Shown here: one piece after another, positions 36,741 to 44,559 of the stretch | Layout of the letters: every line of letters starts with the position of its first letter | How positions within the stretch are numbered: position 1 is the first letter of the stretch | Origin: Streptomyces spongiicola | GTDB taxonomy: Bacteria; Actinomycetota; Actinomycetes; Streptomycetales; Streptomycetaceae | DNA length: 64,000 bases | Direction of reading: 5' to 3' | NCBI RefSeq assembly: GCF_003122365.1 | Contig: NZ_CP029254.1 | Location: 4,861,501-4,925,500 of the forward strand | Notes under the pieces: generated by a model | Databases searched by the model: none | Told to the model about the DNA's origin: nothing | What the model saw: the letters and a program-made list of their open reading frames with translations, nothing else | Made by a program: the position numbers and the translations under genes

Positions 36741-36943
36741 CGGGCAGCCCCCTTGCGGAGGGCCGCGACCAGCGCTCGGGCGGTGGTCAGGTTGCAGTTG
36801 CCCAGCGAGATGAGGGGCCGGCCGGGGCCACGGGCCGCGAAGCTCGGCAGGTCGATGCCGAGAGACGGCAGCGTGATGCCGTGGGCGGCGAGGGCGGCGC
36901 GGAGCTGTTCGGTGCACTCGTCCGCGTCCGTCGCGTCGTACAT
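36728..36943 (-). CDS. Small protein upstream of the HATPase gene
   Basis: About 71 aa: YDATDADECTEQLRAALAAHGITLPSLGIDLPSF, then ISLGNCNLTTARALVAALRKGA. ATG 36943 lies 10 nt after AGGAAGG; ATG 36952 is too close to it. Similar small acidic proteins precede RsbW-like genes in whiJ-type loci. Function unknown. It is divergent from the XRE gene, so the roughly 135-bp gap should hold both promoters. Confidence 0.7.
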   Translation of the reverse strand: MYDATDADECTEQLRAALAAHGITLPSLGIDLPSFAARGPGRPLISLGNCNLTTARALVAALRKGAARCDG

Positions 36944-37078
36944 GGGGGGCATGCCTTCCTGTGCGCTCTGTGACGAATCACTCACACACTGGCGTGGCGG
37001 GCCTACCGTGAAAGAGGTTCGGGTTCCCGGCCGTGAACGGCGTGCATACCACCGGCAGGTGGGAAAGAACGGTGAACG

Positions 37079-37933
37079 ATGGCGCGACGCAAGCACATCG
37101 ACGGCTCGGAGGGTGTCCCCACCTTCTACGGCAAGGAATTGCGTTGGCAGCGGGAGCAGGCCGGGCTCACCCTCCAGCAGCTGGTCGAGGGCAGCTTCTA
37201 CGGCCCCAGCCACCTGAGCGAGATCGAGCGCGGCGAGCGGCGGATGCCGGCGGAGCTGGCGGAACACGCGGACCGGGTGCTCAAGACGGACGGCTTCTTC
37301 AAGCGGCGGTGCGAGGACGTGAGGAAGGCCAGACGGCGGGGGCACGCGCAGTACTTCGAGCGCGTGCTGGAGGCGGAGAAGCACGCGGAGACGATCGAGG
37401 AGTGGAGCCCGACGCTGATTCCGGGCCTGCTGCAGACGGAGGCGTACGCGCGGGCGGTGGTGCGCGCGACGCACCCGCTGGCGCCAGACGAGGAAGTGGA
37501 GGAGAGGGTCAACGCCCGCATGCCGAGGGCTCATCTCTTCGAGACCGACCACAAGATCCCGATGTACTGGGTGGTTGTGTCCGAGGCACTGCTCCGTCAG
37601 CCGATCCTCTCGCCCGAGGAGATGGCCGAACAGCTGAATCGTGTCGCGGCGTTGGCGCGCCGTCACCGGATCGTTCCACAGATCCTTCCGTGGAACCGCG
37701 GCCCGCATCCCTTCATGCTCGGCACTGCCATGATCATGACCTTTCCGGACGCACCGCCCTTGGTTTACACCGAGGCGCTGCACACCGGCGACACCATCGA
37801 CGATCCGGCCCTCGTGAAGGAGTACCGCCGGTCGTACGATCTGCTCAGGGCCGCCGCACTACCGCCCGAGGCGTCCCTCGCCCTGATCGAGGAAGCGGCT
37901 GATGACTACCGAAACGGCAAGCATCCGGATTGA
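37079..37933 (+). CDS. XRE-family regulator with DUF5753 (WhiJ-like)
   Basis: 284 aa. The N-terminal HTH_31/XRE domain is visible as LRWQREQAGLTLQQLVEGSFYGPSHLSEIERGERRM. The DUF5753 domain follows: EEWSPTLIPGLLQTEAYARAV, VNARMPRAHLF, YWVVVSEALLRQP, PHPFMLGTAMIMTFPDAPPLVYTE and SYDLLRAAALPPEASLALIEEAA. These regulators pair with small DUF397 proteins that modulate DNA binding; the WhiJ system in S. coelicolor controls development and antibiotic production. The DUF397 gene starts inside its 3' end (32-bp overlap). Confidence 0.9.
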   Translation: MARRKHIDGSEGVPTFYGKELRWQREQAGLTLQQLVEGSFYGPSHLSEIERGERRMPAELAEHADRVLKTDGFFKRRCEDVRKARRRGHAQYFERVLEAEKHAETIEEWSPTLIPGLLQTEAYARAVVRATHPLAPDEEVEERVNARMPRAHLFETDHKIPMYWVVVSEALLRQPILSPEEMAEQLNRVAALARRHRIVPQILPWNRGPHPFMLGTAMIMTFPDAPPLVYTEALHTGDTIDDPALVKEYRRSYDLLRAAALPPEASLALIEEAADDYRNGKHPD

Positions 37934-38279
37934 CTTGAGCACTGTCGCGTGGCGCAAGAGCAGCTACAGCAACGGCAGCGGAGGCAACTGTGTCGAGGTC
38001 GCGGAAGGGTTCCTCGGCGCCGCCCGCTGGCGCAAGAGCAGCTACAGCAACGGCAGCGGAGGCAACTGCCTCGAGGTCGCGGAGGGCTTCCTCGGCGCCG
38101 CCCGCTGGCGCAAGAGCAGCCACAGCAACGGCAGCGGAGGCGATTGCGTCGAGGTCACCGACGGCCTCGCCGGCGTCGTCCCCGTCCGTGACTCCAAGCT
38201 GCCCGACGGCCCCGTCCTCGTGGTCCCGGCCCGCGCCTGGGCGTCATTCGTCAGGACCCTCAAGGAGGCGGTCGAGTAG
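37902..38279 (+). CDS. DUF397 protein with three tandem copies of the N-terminal motif
   Basis: 125 aa, about twice the usual DUF397 size. The family's WRKSSYSNGSGGNCVEVA motif occurs three times at 26-residue intervals (residues 17, 43 and 69), each linked by EGFLGAAR. Then comes the single family C-terminus (VPVRDSKLPDGPVLVVPARAWASFV). The three copies are nearly identical in DNA (78-bp unit, 37950-38150), so the duplication is recent. It is the likely partner of the upstream WhiJ-like regulator, and coupled to it by overlap. Confidence 0.9.
   Translation: MTTETASIRIDLSTVAWRKSSYSNGSGGNCVEVAEGFLGAARWRKSSYSNGSGGNCLEVAEGFLGAARWRKSSHSNGSGGDCVEVTDGLAGVVPVRDSKLPDGPVLVVPARAWASFVRTLKEAVE
37950..38150 (+). 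repeat. 78-bp in-frame tandem repeat in the DUF397 gene
   Basis: Two full copies and most of a third, nearly identical at the DNA level; the unit encodes 26 residues. Confidence 0.93.
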
Positions 38280-38869
38280 GCCATGTGGAGAGTGCGGTGT
38301 GCTGTCACATGATGCGGCACCCGGGTCGAGCCGGCTGTTCGCTGTGCCGCCTGGATGATGAGGCGATTGACCCCGAGGGTGGGGTTTCTGCGCGCGGATG
38401 TGGAGCGGCCGGGCCGGTCGGCGGTGGAGGCGACGACTTCGGCGGGTGCCTCCTCGGGGTTGTCCAGGAGCCTTCCCCGGAACTGCACGGTGCCGACCTG
38501 AATACCGTAGCCGGGCTGCGCTCTCGCACCCCGGCGCCCCATCGCCCGCCGCCGCGCGGCGCGGTCCAGCAGTAAGGAACCGGCCATCTGCCCGCCGTCC
38601 GGTGCGGCGCTGAACATGCCGCAGCCGGGGCGCTGTTCGTCACTCGGGAACGCCGCCGGACCCCGCCCTTCTGTGCTCTGCGTCCTGTGGTGCCGGACGG
38701 CGCTCACCATGAATCGTGTGATCGGGCACCACGCTCTCGGGGGCCGCCGGGTAGGCGTGGAGGCCCCGAGTTGGTCGGTGGGGGCGCGTGTGCGCGCGAT
38801 CAGCGCCCGGAGAGGGGGAGTTGCTGCCATTCTGGTCGTGGATGTGGCGGCTTGGATCGTGGGGGAAGT
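38280..38869. other. 590-bp region without a convincing gene
   Basis: A minus-strand frame (from an ATG at 38587) has high GC at third positions over about 80 codons but no stop until inside the DUF397 gene, so it may be a decayed remnant. The plus strand has no gene until 38870. GGGGGAA at 38860 is the Shine-Dalgarno of the next gene. Confidence 0.5.
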
Positions 38870-39448
38870 ATGCGGCGAGGTCTTCGGTGGGTGGTGGCGG
38901 GACTGGTCACGGCCGTGGCGTTCACGGTGCCTACGTGGCTGGGCGGGGCGGTGTTCCTGCCGTCGGCGGTGACGGATGACGCGATCCGCTGGTCGCTGTC
39001 CTCGGCGCTCGGGGTGGTGCTGGCCACGCTGGCCGGAGCATGGGGCCAGGGCTTCGCCACCCGTACGCCTCGTCCGGACGACGCGTCAGCCCCGTCGCCC
39101 GATGGTCCGGTCACGGCGTCCGGCCCGCGCAGTGTCGCCGTCAAGGGCGATCCGACGGGCCCCATCTCCACGGGTGACACCGTGGTACGCGCCGCCCCGG
39201 ACGGCTCTGCGGGCCGCCCGGAACCCGACTCCCCGAACACCCCCGCACCCGCCCCCGCCCCCGCCCCTGCACCGGAACCCGCACCGGAACCCGCACCGGA
39301 ACCGGCTCCGGGATCGTCTCAGCCCCGGCCCGAACCGGGGGGTCGGCCGGGTTCGGTGACGGCGTCCGGGGAGCGGTCGATCGCCGTCGACGGCAACCCG
39401 CGGGGCGGCATCTCCACCGGCGACCACCTCGGGCAGGACCCCGCGTGA
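38870..39448 (+). CDS. Two-helix membrane protein with GD-rich motifs, partner of the STAND NTPase
   Basis: 192 aa. Two N-terminal transmembrane helices (WVVAGLVTAVAFTVPTWLGG and WSLSSALGVVLATLAGAWGQG) are followed by two copies of a motif, ASGPRSVAVKGDPTGPISTGD and ASGERSIAVDGNPRGGISTGD (quoted up to that point), separated by a Pro/Ala/Glu repeat. The same motif (ASGTRSVAIDTGGG) opens the next protein, which starts with a 4-bp GTGA overlap. Such R-S-[VI]-A-[VI]-x-G-x4-G-x-I-x-TGD motifs are found next to TPR and STAND proteins in actinomycetes, so it could be the membrane receptor or effector of the unit (inference). Confidence 0.7.
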   Translation: MRRGLRWVVAGLVTAVAFTVPTWLGGAVFLPSAVTDDAIRWSLSSALGVVLATLAGAWGQGFATRTPRPDDASAPSPDGPVTASGPRSVAVKGDPTGPISTGDTVVRAAPDGSAGRPEPDSPNTPAPAPAPAPAPEPAPEPAPEPAPGSSQPRPEPGGRPGSVTASGERSIAVDGNPRGGISTGDHLGQDPA

Positions 39449-41634
39449 AGTGGTCCTTCAGGAAGCGGACCGCGAAACCACGAGCGCATCAGCCCGACGG
39501 TGTCCCCAGCGTGGTCGAGGCGTCCGGAACCCGGTCCGTCGCGATTGACACCGGCGGCGGGGCCCTTCTGGGCAGCGTGCTCACCGGGGACAGTGCCACC
39601 GCGATCCAGTTACCGCCCGAAGCGTTCGTGCCCCCGGCCCATGTCCCGGCCCCACCGGGGTTGGACAACCTCCCGGCGCGCCCGGCGCTGTTCGTGGGAC
39701 GGGCCCGCGAGTTGGAGCGTCTGGACGCCGCGCTCGCCTCGCAGGGTCAGGCGGTGGTCCAGGCGGTGCACGGGCTCGGCGGGATCGGCAAGAGCGCCCT
39801 GGCCGCGCACTGGGCCGCCACCCGCCCCCACGGCCACACACCCCTCCGTTGGATCACCGCCGACAGCGCCGCCGCCGTCCAGCAGGGCCTGGCCGACCTC
39901 GCCACCGCCCTGCAACCCGCCCTCGCCCGCGCCCTGACCGCCCAGGAACTCGCCGAACGCGCCGCGCAGTGGCTGGCCACCCACACCGGCTGGCTGATCG
40001 TCCTGGACAACGTCAACGACCCCGCCGACATCGCCGCCCTGACCGCCCGCGCCCGAGGCGGACGCTTCCTGATCACCAGCCGCCTCGCCACCGCCTGGAC
40101 CCACGCCACCACCGTGGTGCGCCTCGACATCCTCACACCCGCAGAGTCCCTGGCCCTGTTCACCCGCATCACCACAGCCCAGCACCCCGGACGCGACCTC
40201 GACGGCGCCACCGAACTGTGCGAGGAACTCGGCCATCTCCCCCTGGCCATCGAACAAGCCGCCGCCTACCTGGCCCAGAACCCGCTCACCACCCCCCGCA
40301 CCTACCTCCACTTCCTCGCCCGGCATCCCGCGGACATGTACCGCCACACCGCCGCCACCACCCCCACCGAACACACCATCGCCCGCACCTGGAACATCAC
40401 CCTCCACCGCATCACCACCCTCCAACCCCACGCCGCCCACCTGCTACGCACCCTCGCCTGGTACGCCCCCGATCACATCCCCACCACCCTGACCGGACCC
40501 GCCGACCCGCCCACCCGCGACGCGGCACTCGGCCTGCTGGCCGCCTACAGCATGATCACCCCCGATGCCCCGACCGGCACCGTCGCCGTCCACCGCCTCG
40601 TCCAGGCCCTCACCCGCACCCCCGACCCCCACGACCCCCACCGCACCCCCGAACTCGTCGACCAGGCCCGCCAACAAGCCACCACCAACCTCCACACCGC
40701 CCTCCCCGACACCTGGAGCACCCCCGCCACCTGGCCCACCTGGCGCACCCTCCTCCCCCACATCGACGCCTTCACCGAGCACACCACCCTCGACACCGAC
40801 ACCACAACCACCGCCTACATCCTCAACAAAACCGGACTCTTCCTCGACAACCAGGGCCAGCCCGGCCGCACCATCACATACCTCCAACGCGCCCACGTCG
40901 ACTACCTGCGGGTGCTGGGCGAGGACCACCCCGACACCCTGACCTCCCGTAACAACCTCGCCTACGCCTACCGGTCGGTGGGGGATCTGGGGCGGGCGAT
41001 CCCGTTGTTCGAGCGGACCCTCACCGACCGCACCCGGGTGCTGGGCGAGGACCACCCCGACACCCTGACCTCCCGTAACAACCTCGCCTACGCCTACCGG
41101 TCGGTGGGGGATCTGGGGCGGGCGATCCCGTTGTTCGAGCGGACCCTCACCGACCGCACCCGGGTGCTGGGCGAGGACCACCCCTCCACCCTGACCTCCC
41201 GTAACAACCTCGCCGGCGCCTACGAGTCGGTGGGGGATCTGGGGCGGGCGATCCCGTTGTTCGAGCGGACCCTCACCGACCGCACCCGGGTGCTGGGCGA
41301 GGACCACCCCTCCACCCTGGCCTCCCGCAACAACCTCGCCTACGCCTACGAGTCGGTGGGGGATCTGGGGCGGGCGATCCCGCTGTTCGAGCAGACCCTC
41401 ACCGACCGCACCCGGGTGCTGGGCGAGGACCACCCCGACACCCTGACCTCCCGCAACAACCTCGCCGGCGCCTACGAGTCGGCGGGGGACCTGGGGCGGG
41501 CCATCCCCCTGTACGAACAGACCCTCACCGACGCCGAGCGGGTGCTGGGGCAAGAGCATCCGATCACGGTGACGGTCCGAGGCAATCTCACTGCAGCCAT
41601 CGCCGAGCGCGAAGGCCGCGCCAAGCCGTCGTGA
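39445..41634 (+). CDS. STAND (NB-ARC-like) NTPase with TPR repeats
   Basis: 729 aa. The N-terminus carries the shared ASGTRSVAIDTGGG-type motif and LPARPALFVGRARELERLD. NB-ARC features follow: Walker A GLGGIGKSALA (near 110), Walker B WLIVLDNVND, the sensor RFLITSR, GLPL-like LGHLPLAIEQAA (near 262) and a winged-helix end with VAVHRLVQA. The C-terminal third has five 42-residue TPR-like repeats (HPDTLTSRNNLAYAYRSVGD and variants) plus a degenerate sixth. This is the sensor-switch architecture of STAND signalling and defence ATPases. No effector domain is fused; the overlapping membrane protein may supply it. Confidence 0.88.
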   Translation: MKWSFRKRTAKPRAHQPDGVPSVVEASGTRSVAIDTGGGALLGSVLTGDSATAIQLPPEAFVPPAHVPAPPGLDNLPARPALFVGRARELERLDAALASQGQAVVQAVHGLGGIGKSALAAHWAATRPHGHTPLRWITADSAAAVQQGLADLATALQPALARALTAQELAERAAQWLATHTGWLIVLDNVNDPADIAALTARARGGRFLITSRLATAWTHATTVVRLDILTPAESLALFTRITTAQHPGRDLDGATELCEELGHLPLAIEQAAAYLAQNPLTTPRTYLHFLARHPADMYRHTAATTPTEHTIARTWNITLHRITTLQPHAAHLLRTLAWYAPDHIPTTLTGPADPPTRDAALGLLAAYSMITPDAPTGTVAVHRLVQALTRTPDPHDPHRTPELVDQARQQATTNLHTALPDTWSTPATWPTWRTLLPHIDAFTEHTTLDTDTTTTAYILNKTGLFLDNQGQPGRTITYLQRAHVDYLRVLGEDHPDTLTSRNNLAYAYRSVGDLGRAIPLFERTLTDRTRVLGEDHPDTLTSRNNLAYAYRSVGDLGRAIPLFERTLTDRTRVLGEDHPSTLTSRNNLAGAYESVGDLGRAIPLFERTLTDRTRVLGEDHPSTLASRNNLAYAYESVGDLGRAIPLFEQTLTDRTRVLGEDHPDTLTSRNNLAGAYESAGDLGRAIPLYEQTLTDAERVLGQEHPITVTVRGNLTAAIAEREGRAKPS
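40912..41541 (+). repeat. 126-bp near-identical TPR repeats
   Basis: Five consecutive copies (starting 40912, 41038, 41164, 41290, 41416) of a 126-bp unit, differing at only a few positions such as Tyr-Arg versus Tyr-Glu and Asp versus Ser codons. Confidence 0.92.
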
Positions 41635-41787
41635 TCACGGCGTCACAACCATGGATGTGACACAGGAGCAGAGCCGTCGGCGCGTGATCACGTTCCCGCA
41701 GGTCGCCCTGTGTCGCCCCACCGGGGCGGGCGAAGCGGGGCGCCAGGCTTCGTTACCAGCGCGCTCGCTCCCGCCGGGGAAGCCCCG

Positions 41788-43359
41788 TCAACCGAGCGCG
41801 GCGCGCTTGATGCGGCGGACTCGGCGGGCCACGCGGCGGATCGCGGCGTGCCGGGGGACCGGGAGACCGCCGGGGAGGCCCAGGACCGTCAGGCGGCGGC
41901 GCTTGAAGTAGCGGGCGTTGCCGTCCGTGAGACGGGCCGTCAGATACGCCTCCGCCGCAGGGCGCAGATCCGCCCGGATCTGCGGCTGCATGGCGAAGCC
42001 GACCGCCCGGACCAGCCCCGACAGTTCCCCGTCGGCGGGGCACGGGGCGCCGGGGCGGCCGCTCTCCAGGTCCGGGATCAGCGCGTCGACCAGTGTCACC
42101 GGAACCCGGTTGCTGTTCTGGTACGGCTTCAGCCGGTCGAGCAGCGGCGCCGTCCCGACCCGCGCGACCGGGATGCCGTAGAAGGTGCTCGCGGTCATCA
42201 GTGCCGTGGAGAAGCACCCCACCACCAGCGCGGGCCTGAGCTGCCGGTACAGCACCTCCGCCAGCACCGGCCGGTCCACCAGGGTCAGTTCGGCGCCCAG
42301 CTTCTCCGCCTCGCGCTCCAGTGCCCGCGACCACGCCGAGGGCGCCACCGGGTGCGGTTTGAAGACCAGCCGGCGATGGCCGTGGGCGACCGCGCCCCGG
42401 ACCATCCGCAGATGCAGGGCCTCCTCCTCCTCGGCGGTGAGGATTCCCAGGGACGCGAGGTACTGCCCGAGCAGTAGCGCGGGCTGCTCGCCGGGACGGT
42501 CGGCGGAACCGTCGGAGGCGCGGTCGGAGGCGCGGTCGGAGGCGCCGGCCGTGGCGCCCGCTGCATCGAGTCCGGCGAGTCCGGCGAGTTCGGCGAGTTC
42601 GGCGAGTTCGGTGGGGTCGGTGGGGTCGGCGAGTTCGGCGGCCACCTTGGTGAACGCCTCGGTCGGTACCGTTTCCGGCCGGGCCCCGAATTCCTCCAGC
42701 AGCAGCGGCGTCAGCCCCGGCACCAGATCGAGGTGCAGCAGCCTGCGCACCCGCTCGCCCACCAGCGGGTCGATCTTGTTGCGGGTCGGGCCGTAGCTCA
42801 TCAGCCCGTCCGCGTACACGTCGAGACGGGCGTCCGGGAACAACTGGGCCACCGCGAGCGCCGGATTGACCTGGATGGATTCCAGGGCCAGCTCGATCCG
42901 GTCGTCGCCCAGGTCCCACAGCATCCGCAGATACCGCTCCCACATCGGTGCATCAACCGGGCGGGGCGACCAGCCGCCCGGATGGAAGGGGGCGATCGCC
43001 TCGTTCCACGACAGCACTCCGTCGAAGCGGCCGCGCAGCCGCTCGAAGCCCGGCATCCGGTCGACCGGGGTCGCCGTCTCCGGGGTCGCCGCGTTGTTGC
43101 TCACCAGCAGTAGCCGCCGGTCCGCCGGGGCGAAGCAGCCGCTGTCGAGCGCGGCCGCCAGTGTCGCCGCGCCGTACAGGGTGGAGGCGAAGAAGATCTG
43201 CGTGGTCCGTGCGGTGTTCGTGCCCGGGGCGGTGGCTGTGCGCGGCGCGGTGTTCGTACCAGGGCCGGTGTTCGTGCCAGGGCCGGTGTTCGTGTGCGGG
43301 GCGGCGCTCGTGTCCGGGGCGGTGCCCGTGCCCCGGACCGTGTTGGTGTCCGTACGCAT
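41788..43359 (-). CDS. Alpha-2,8-polysialyltransferase-like protein
   Basis: 523 aa. Conserved stretches: TQIFFASTLYGAATLAAALDSGCF, FDGVLSWNEAIAPFHPGGWSP, DARLDVYADGLMSYGPTRNKID, LVFKPHPVAPS (the HP motif of bacterial sialyltransferases) and VVGCFSTALMTASTFYGIPVARVG. The N-terminus (Thr/Asn/Gly/Pro repeats) and an insert near 41 kb-side positions 42480-42640 (Glu-Leu-Ala and Ser-Asp-Arg repeats) are low complexity. It probably polymerises Kdn or sialic acid supplied by NeuB/NeuA. The start shares a base with the upstream GT2 stop (TGATG). Confidence 0.8.
   Translation of the reverse strand: MRTDTNTVRGTGTAPDTSAAPHTNTGPGTNTGPGTNTAPRTATAPGTNTARTTQIFFASTLYGAATLAAALDSGCFAPADRRLLLVSNNAATPETATPVDRMPGFERLRGRFDGVLSWNEAIAPFHPGGWSPRPVDAPMWERYLRMLWDLGDDRIELALESIQVNPALAVAQLFPDARLDVYADGLMSYGPTRNKIDPLVGERVRRLLHLDLVPGLTPLLLEEFGARPETVPTEAFTKVAAELADPTDPTELAELAELAGLAGLDAAGATAGASDRASDRASDGSADRPGEQPALLLGQYLASLGILTAEEEEALHLRMVRGAVAHGHRRLVFKPHPVAPSAWSRALEREAEKLGAELTLVDRPVLAEVLYRQLRPALVVGCFSTALMTASTFYGIPVARVGTAPLLDRLKPYQNSNRVPVTLVDALIPDLESGRPGAPCPADGELSGLVRAVGFAMQPQIRADLRPAAEAYLTARLTDGNARYFKRRRLTVLGLPGGLPVPRHAAIRRVARRVRRIKRAALG
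42480..42640 (-). repeat. In-frame repeats inside the polysialyltransferase-like gene
   Basis: A 12-bp GCGGTCGGAGGC-type run next to a 9-bp GAGTTCGGC run. They encode Ser-Asp-Arg-Ala and Glu-Leu-Ala repeats between two conserved catalytic blocks. Confidence 0.85.
43205..43345 (-). repeat. N-terminal 18-bp repeat in the polysialyltransferase-like gene
   Basis: Copies of a unit containing GTGTTCGTGCCAGGGCCG encode Pro-Gly-Thr-Asn-Thr repeats ahead of the catalytic domain. Confidence 0.85.
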
Positions 43360-44360
43360 CAGGCCGCTCCCGCCATGGCGGAGGCGGAGACCGCCGGTGC
43401 GCCGGCCGGGCGCCTGCGCAGTCTGCGCAGCCGGGAGGAGCGTTCTCGGTCCATGCCGTCGAGTGCCTTCCCGAGAATGTCCTGCGGCATTCTGCGCAGG
43501 GCGTCCGCGCTCATTGCACGCAGTTTCCGGGCCACGGCCGGTTCGAATCTCTCGATCGATCCCAGGTGATGGGAGATGACGGCGCAGTAGGTCCGGACGG
43601 CCTTCGGCAGCAGCCGCTCGGATTCCGGGTCGTTCGCGGTCTCCTCGATTACCTGGTCGAATGCCCTGATGAAATCGAGCTGCCGTACGTCGCCGATCTG
43701 CGTCAGCGACGAGGCGACCCCCCGGCGGTAGAAGACCCCCAGCAGGCCGACCGCGGCGAAGGACTCCGCCTCGCGGTGCAGCCGCCATATCCAGGGCCGG
43801 TCCTCGGCGGTGCGCAGCCCGTCCGTGAAGTGCAGCAGTCCCCGGTCCAGCAGCTCGCGCCGGTAGATCCCGGCCCAGGCCATCGGGTAGTCGACGGAGG
43901 TGGACCGGTCGGCGGGCAGGATCGCGTCACGCGGCCGGAGCACCTCGTTCCGGCGGCCGACGGGCACCCGGAAGACCTTGCGTTCCCGGCCGGTGCACTG
44001 CACATGGTCGGTGCGGAGGAAGTCGGTGCCGAGTTCCTCGGCCGCCGCGAGCAGCCGCGCGTAGTAGCCCGGAGCCAGCCAGTCGTCGCCGTCGAGGAAG
44101 GCGATGTAGTCGCCGCGGGCGGCGTCCAGGCCGGTGTTGCGGGCCGTGGCCAGCCCGCCGTTCCGCTCGTGTCTGATGAGCACCGCCCCCGGTACCTCGC
44201 GTTCCGCACGCTCCAGGACCTCCGGCGTCCCGTCCGTCGAGCAGTCGTCGACGAGCAGGAACTCGAAGTCCTCGCGGGCGTTCGCCCGGAGGCTTCCCAG
44301 AGTGTCGGGCGCAAATGCCTGGACGTTGTAGAAGGGCACGATGACCGAGAGCTTGACCAC
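43359..44360 (-). CDS. Family 2 glycosyltransferase
   Basis: About 333 aa GT-A fold: VVKLSVIVPFYNVQAFAPD, FLLVDDCSTDGTPEVLE, GGLATARNTGLDAARGDYIAFLDGDDW (DxD motif), then an acceptor region. The C-terminus is Arg-rich. GTG 44360 is preceded by AAGG at 8 nt; ATG 44390 is an alternative. It is the first gene of the minus-strand arm of the wall-polymer cluster, followed immediately by the polysialyltransferase-like gene. It may add the second sugar of the polymer or its linkage unit (inference). Confidence 0.88.
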   Translation of the reverse strand: MVKLSVIVPFYNVQAFAPDTLGSLRANAREDFEFLLVDDCSTDGTPEVLERAEREVPGAVLIRHERNGGLATARNTGLDAARGDYIAFLDGDDWLAPGYYARLLAAAEELGTDFLRTDHVQCTGRERKVFRVPVGRRNEVLRPRDAILPADRSTSVDYPMAWAGIYRRELLDRGLLHFTDGLRTAEDRPWIWRLHREAESFAAVGLLGVFYRRGVASSLTQIGDVRQLDFIRAFDQVIEETANDPESERLLPKAVRTYCAVISHHLGSIERFEPAVARKLRAMSADALRRMPQDILGKALDGMDRERSSRLRRLRRRPAGAPAVSASAMAGAA

Positions 44361-44412
44361 CCGCCGGACCTTAGGCGCGGGCCCCGTCATCCGTTCTGAC
44401 CGCCGAAAGGAC

Positions 44413-44508
44413 GGCGGGTGAACAAGGTGCGGCAAAACCGTTAACCCGGACGCCTCCCGTGCCTTTCCCGGGCGCTTTCGCCTTCCGTCGACGCGCTGTT
44501 AACCATCT
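44413..44508. promoter_or_regulatory. Divergent promoter region with PhoP-box-like heptamers
   Basis: Contains GTTCACCCGCC on the minus strand (44413-44423) and GTTAACCCGGA (44440) and GTTAACCATCT (44498) on the plus strand. The Streptomyces PhoP unit is an 11-nt GTTCACC-type repeat, normally in tandem; these are dispersed, so the call is tentative. Confidence 0.35.
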
Positions 44509-44559
44509 GTTGCTGCCGAGTTGGGCCGCCGAGCCGAATGCCTTTCTAACGTCCTCGGC

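Noticed and set aside
38042..38830. Minus-strand frame with coding-like third-position GC (38280-38587)
   Set aside because: It has no stop before entering the DUF397 gene antisense, no recognisable motif and no Shine-Dalgarno. At most it is a remnant.
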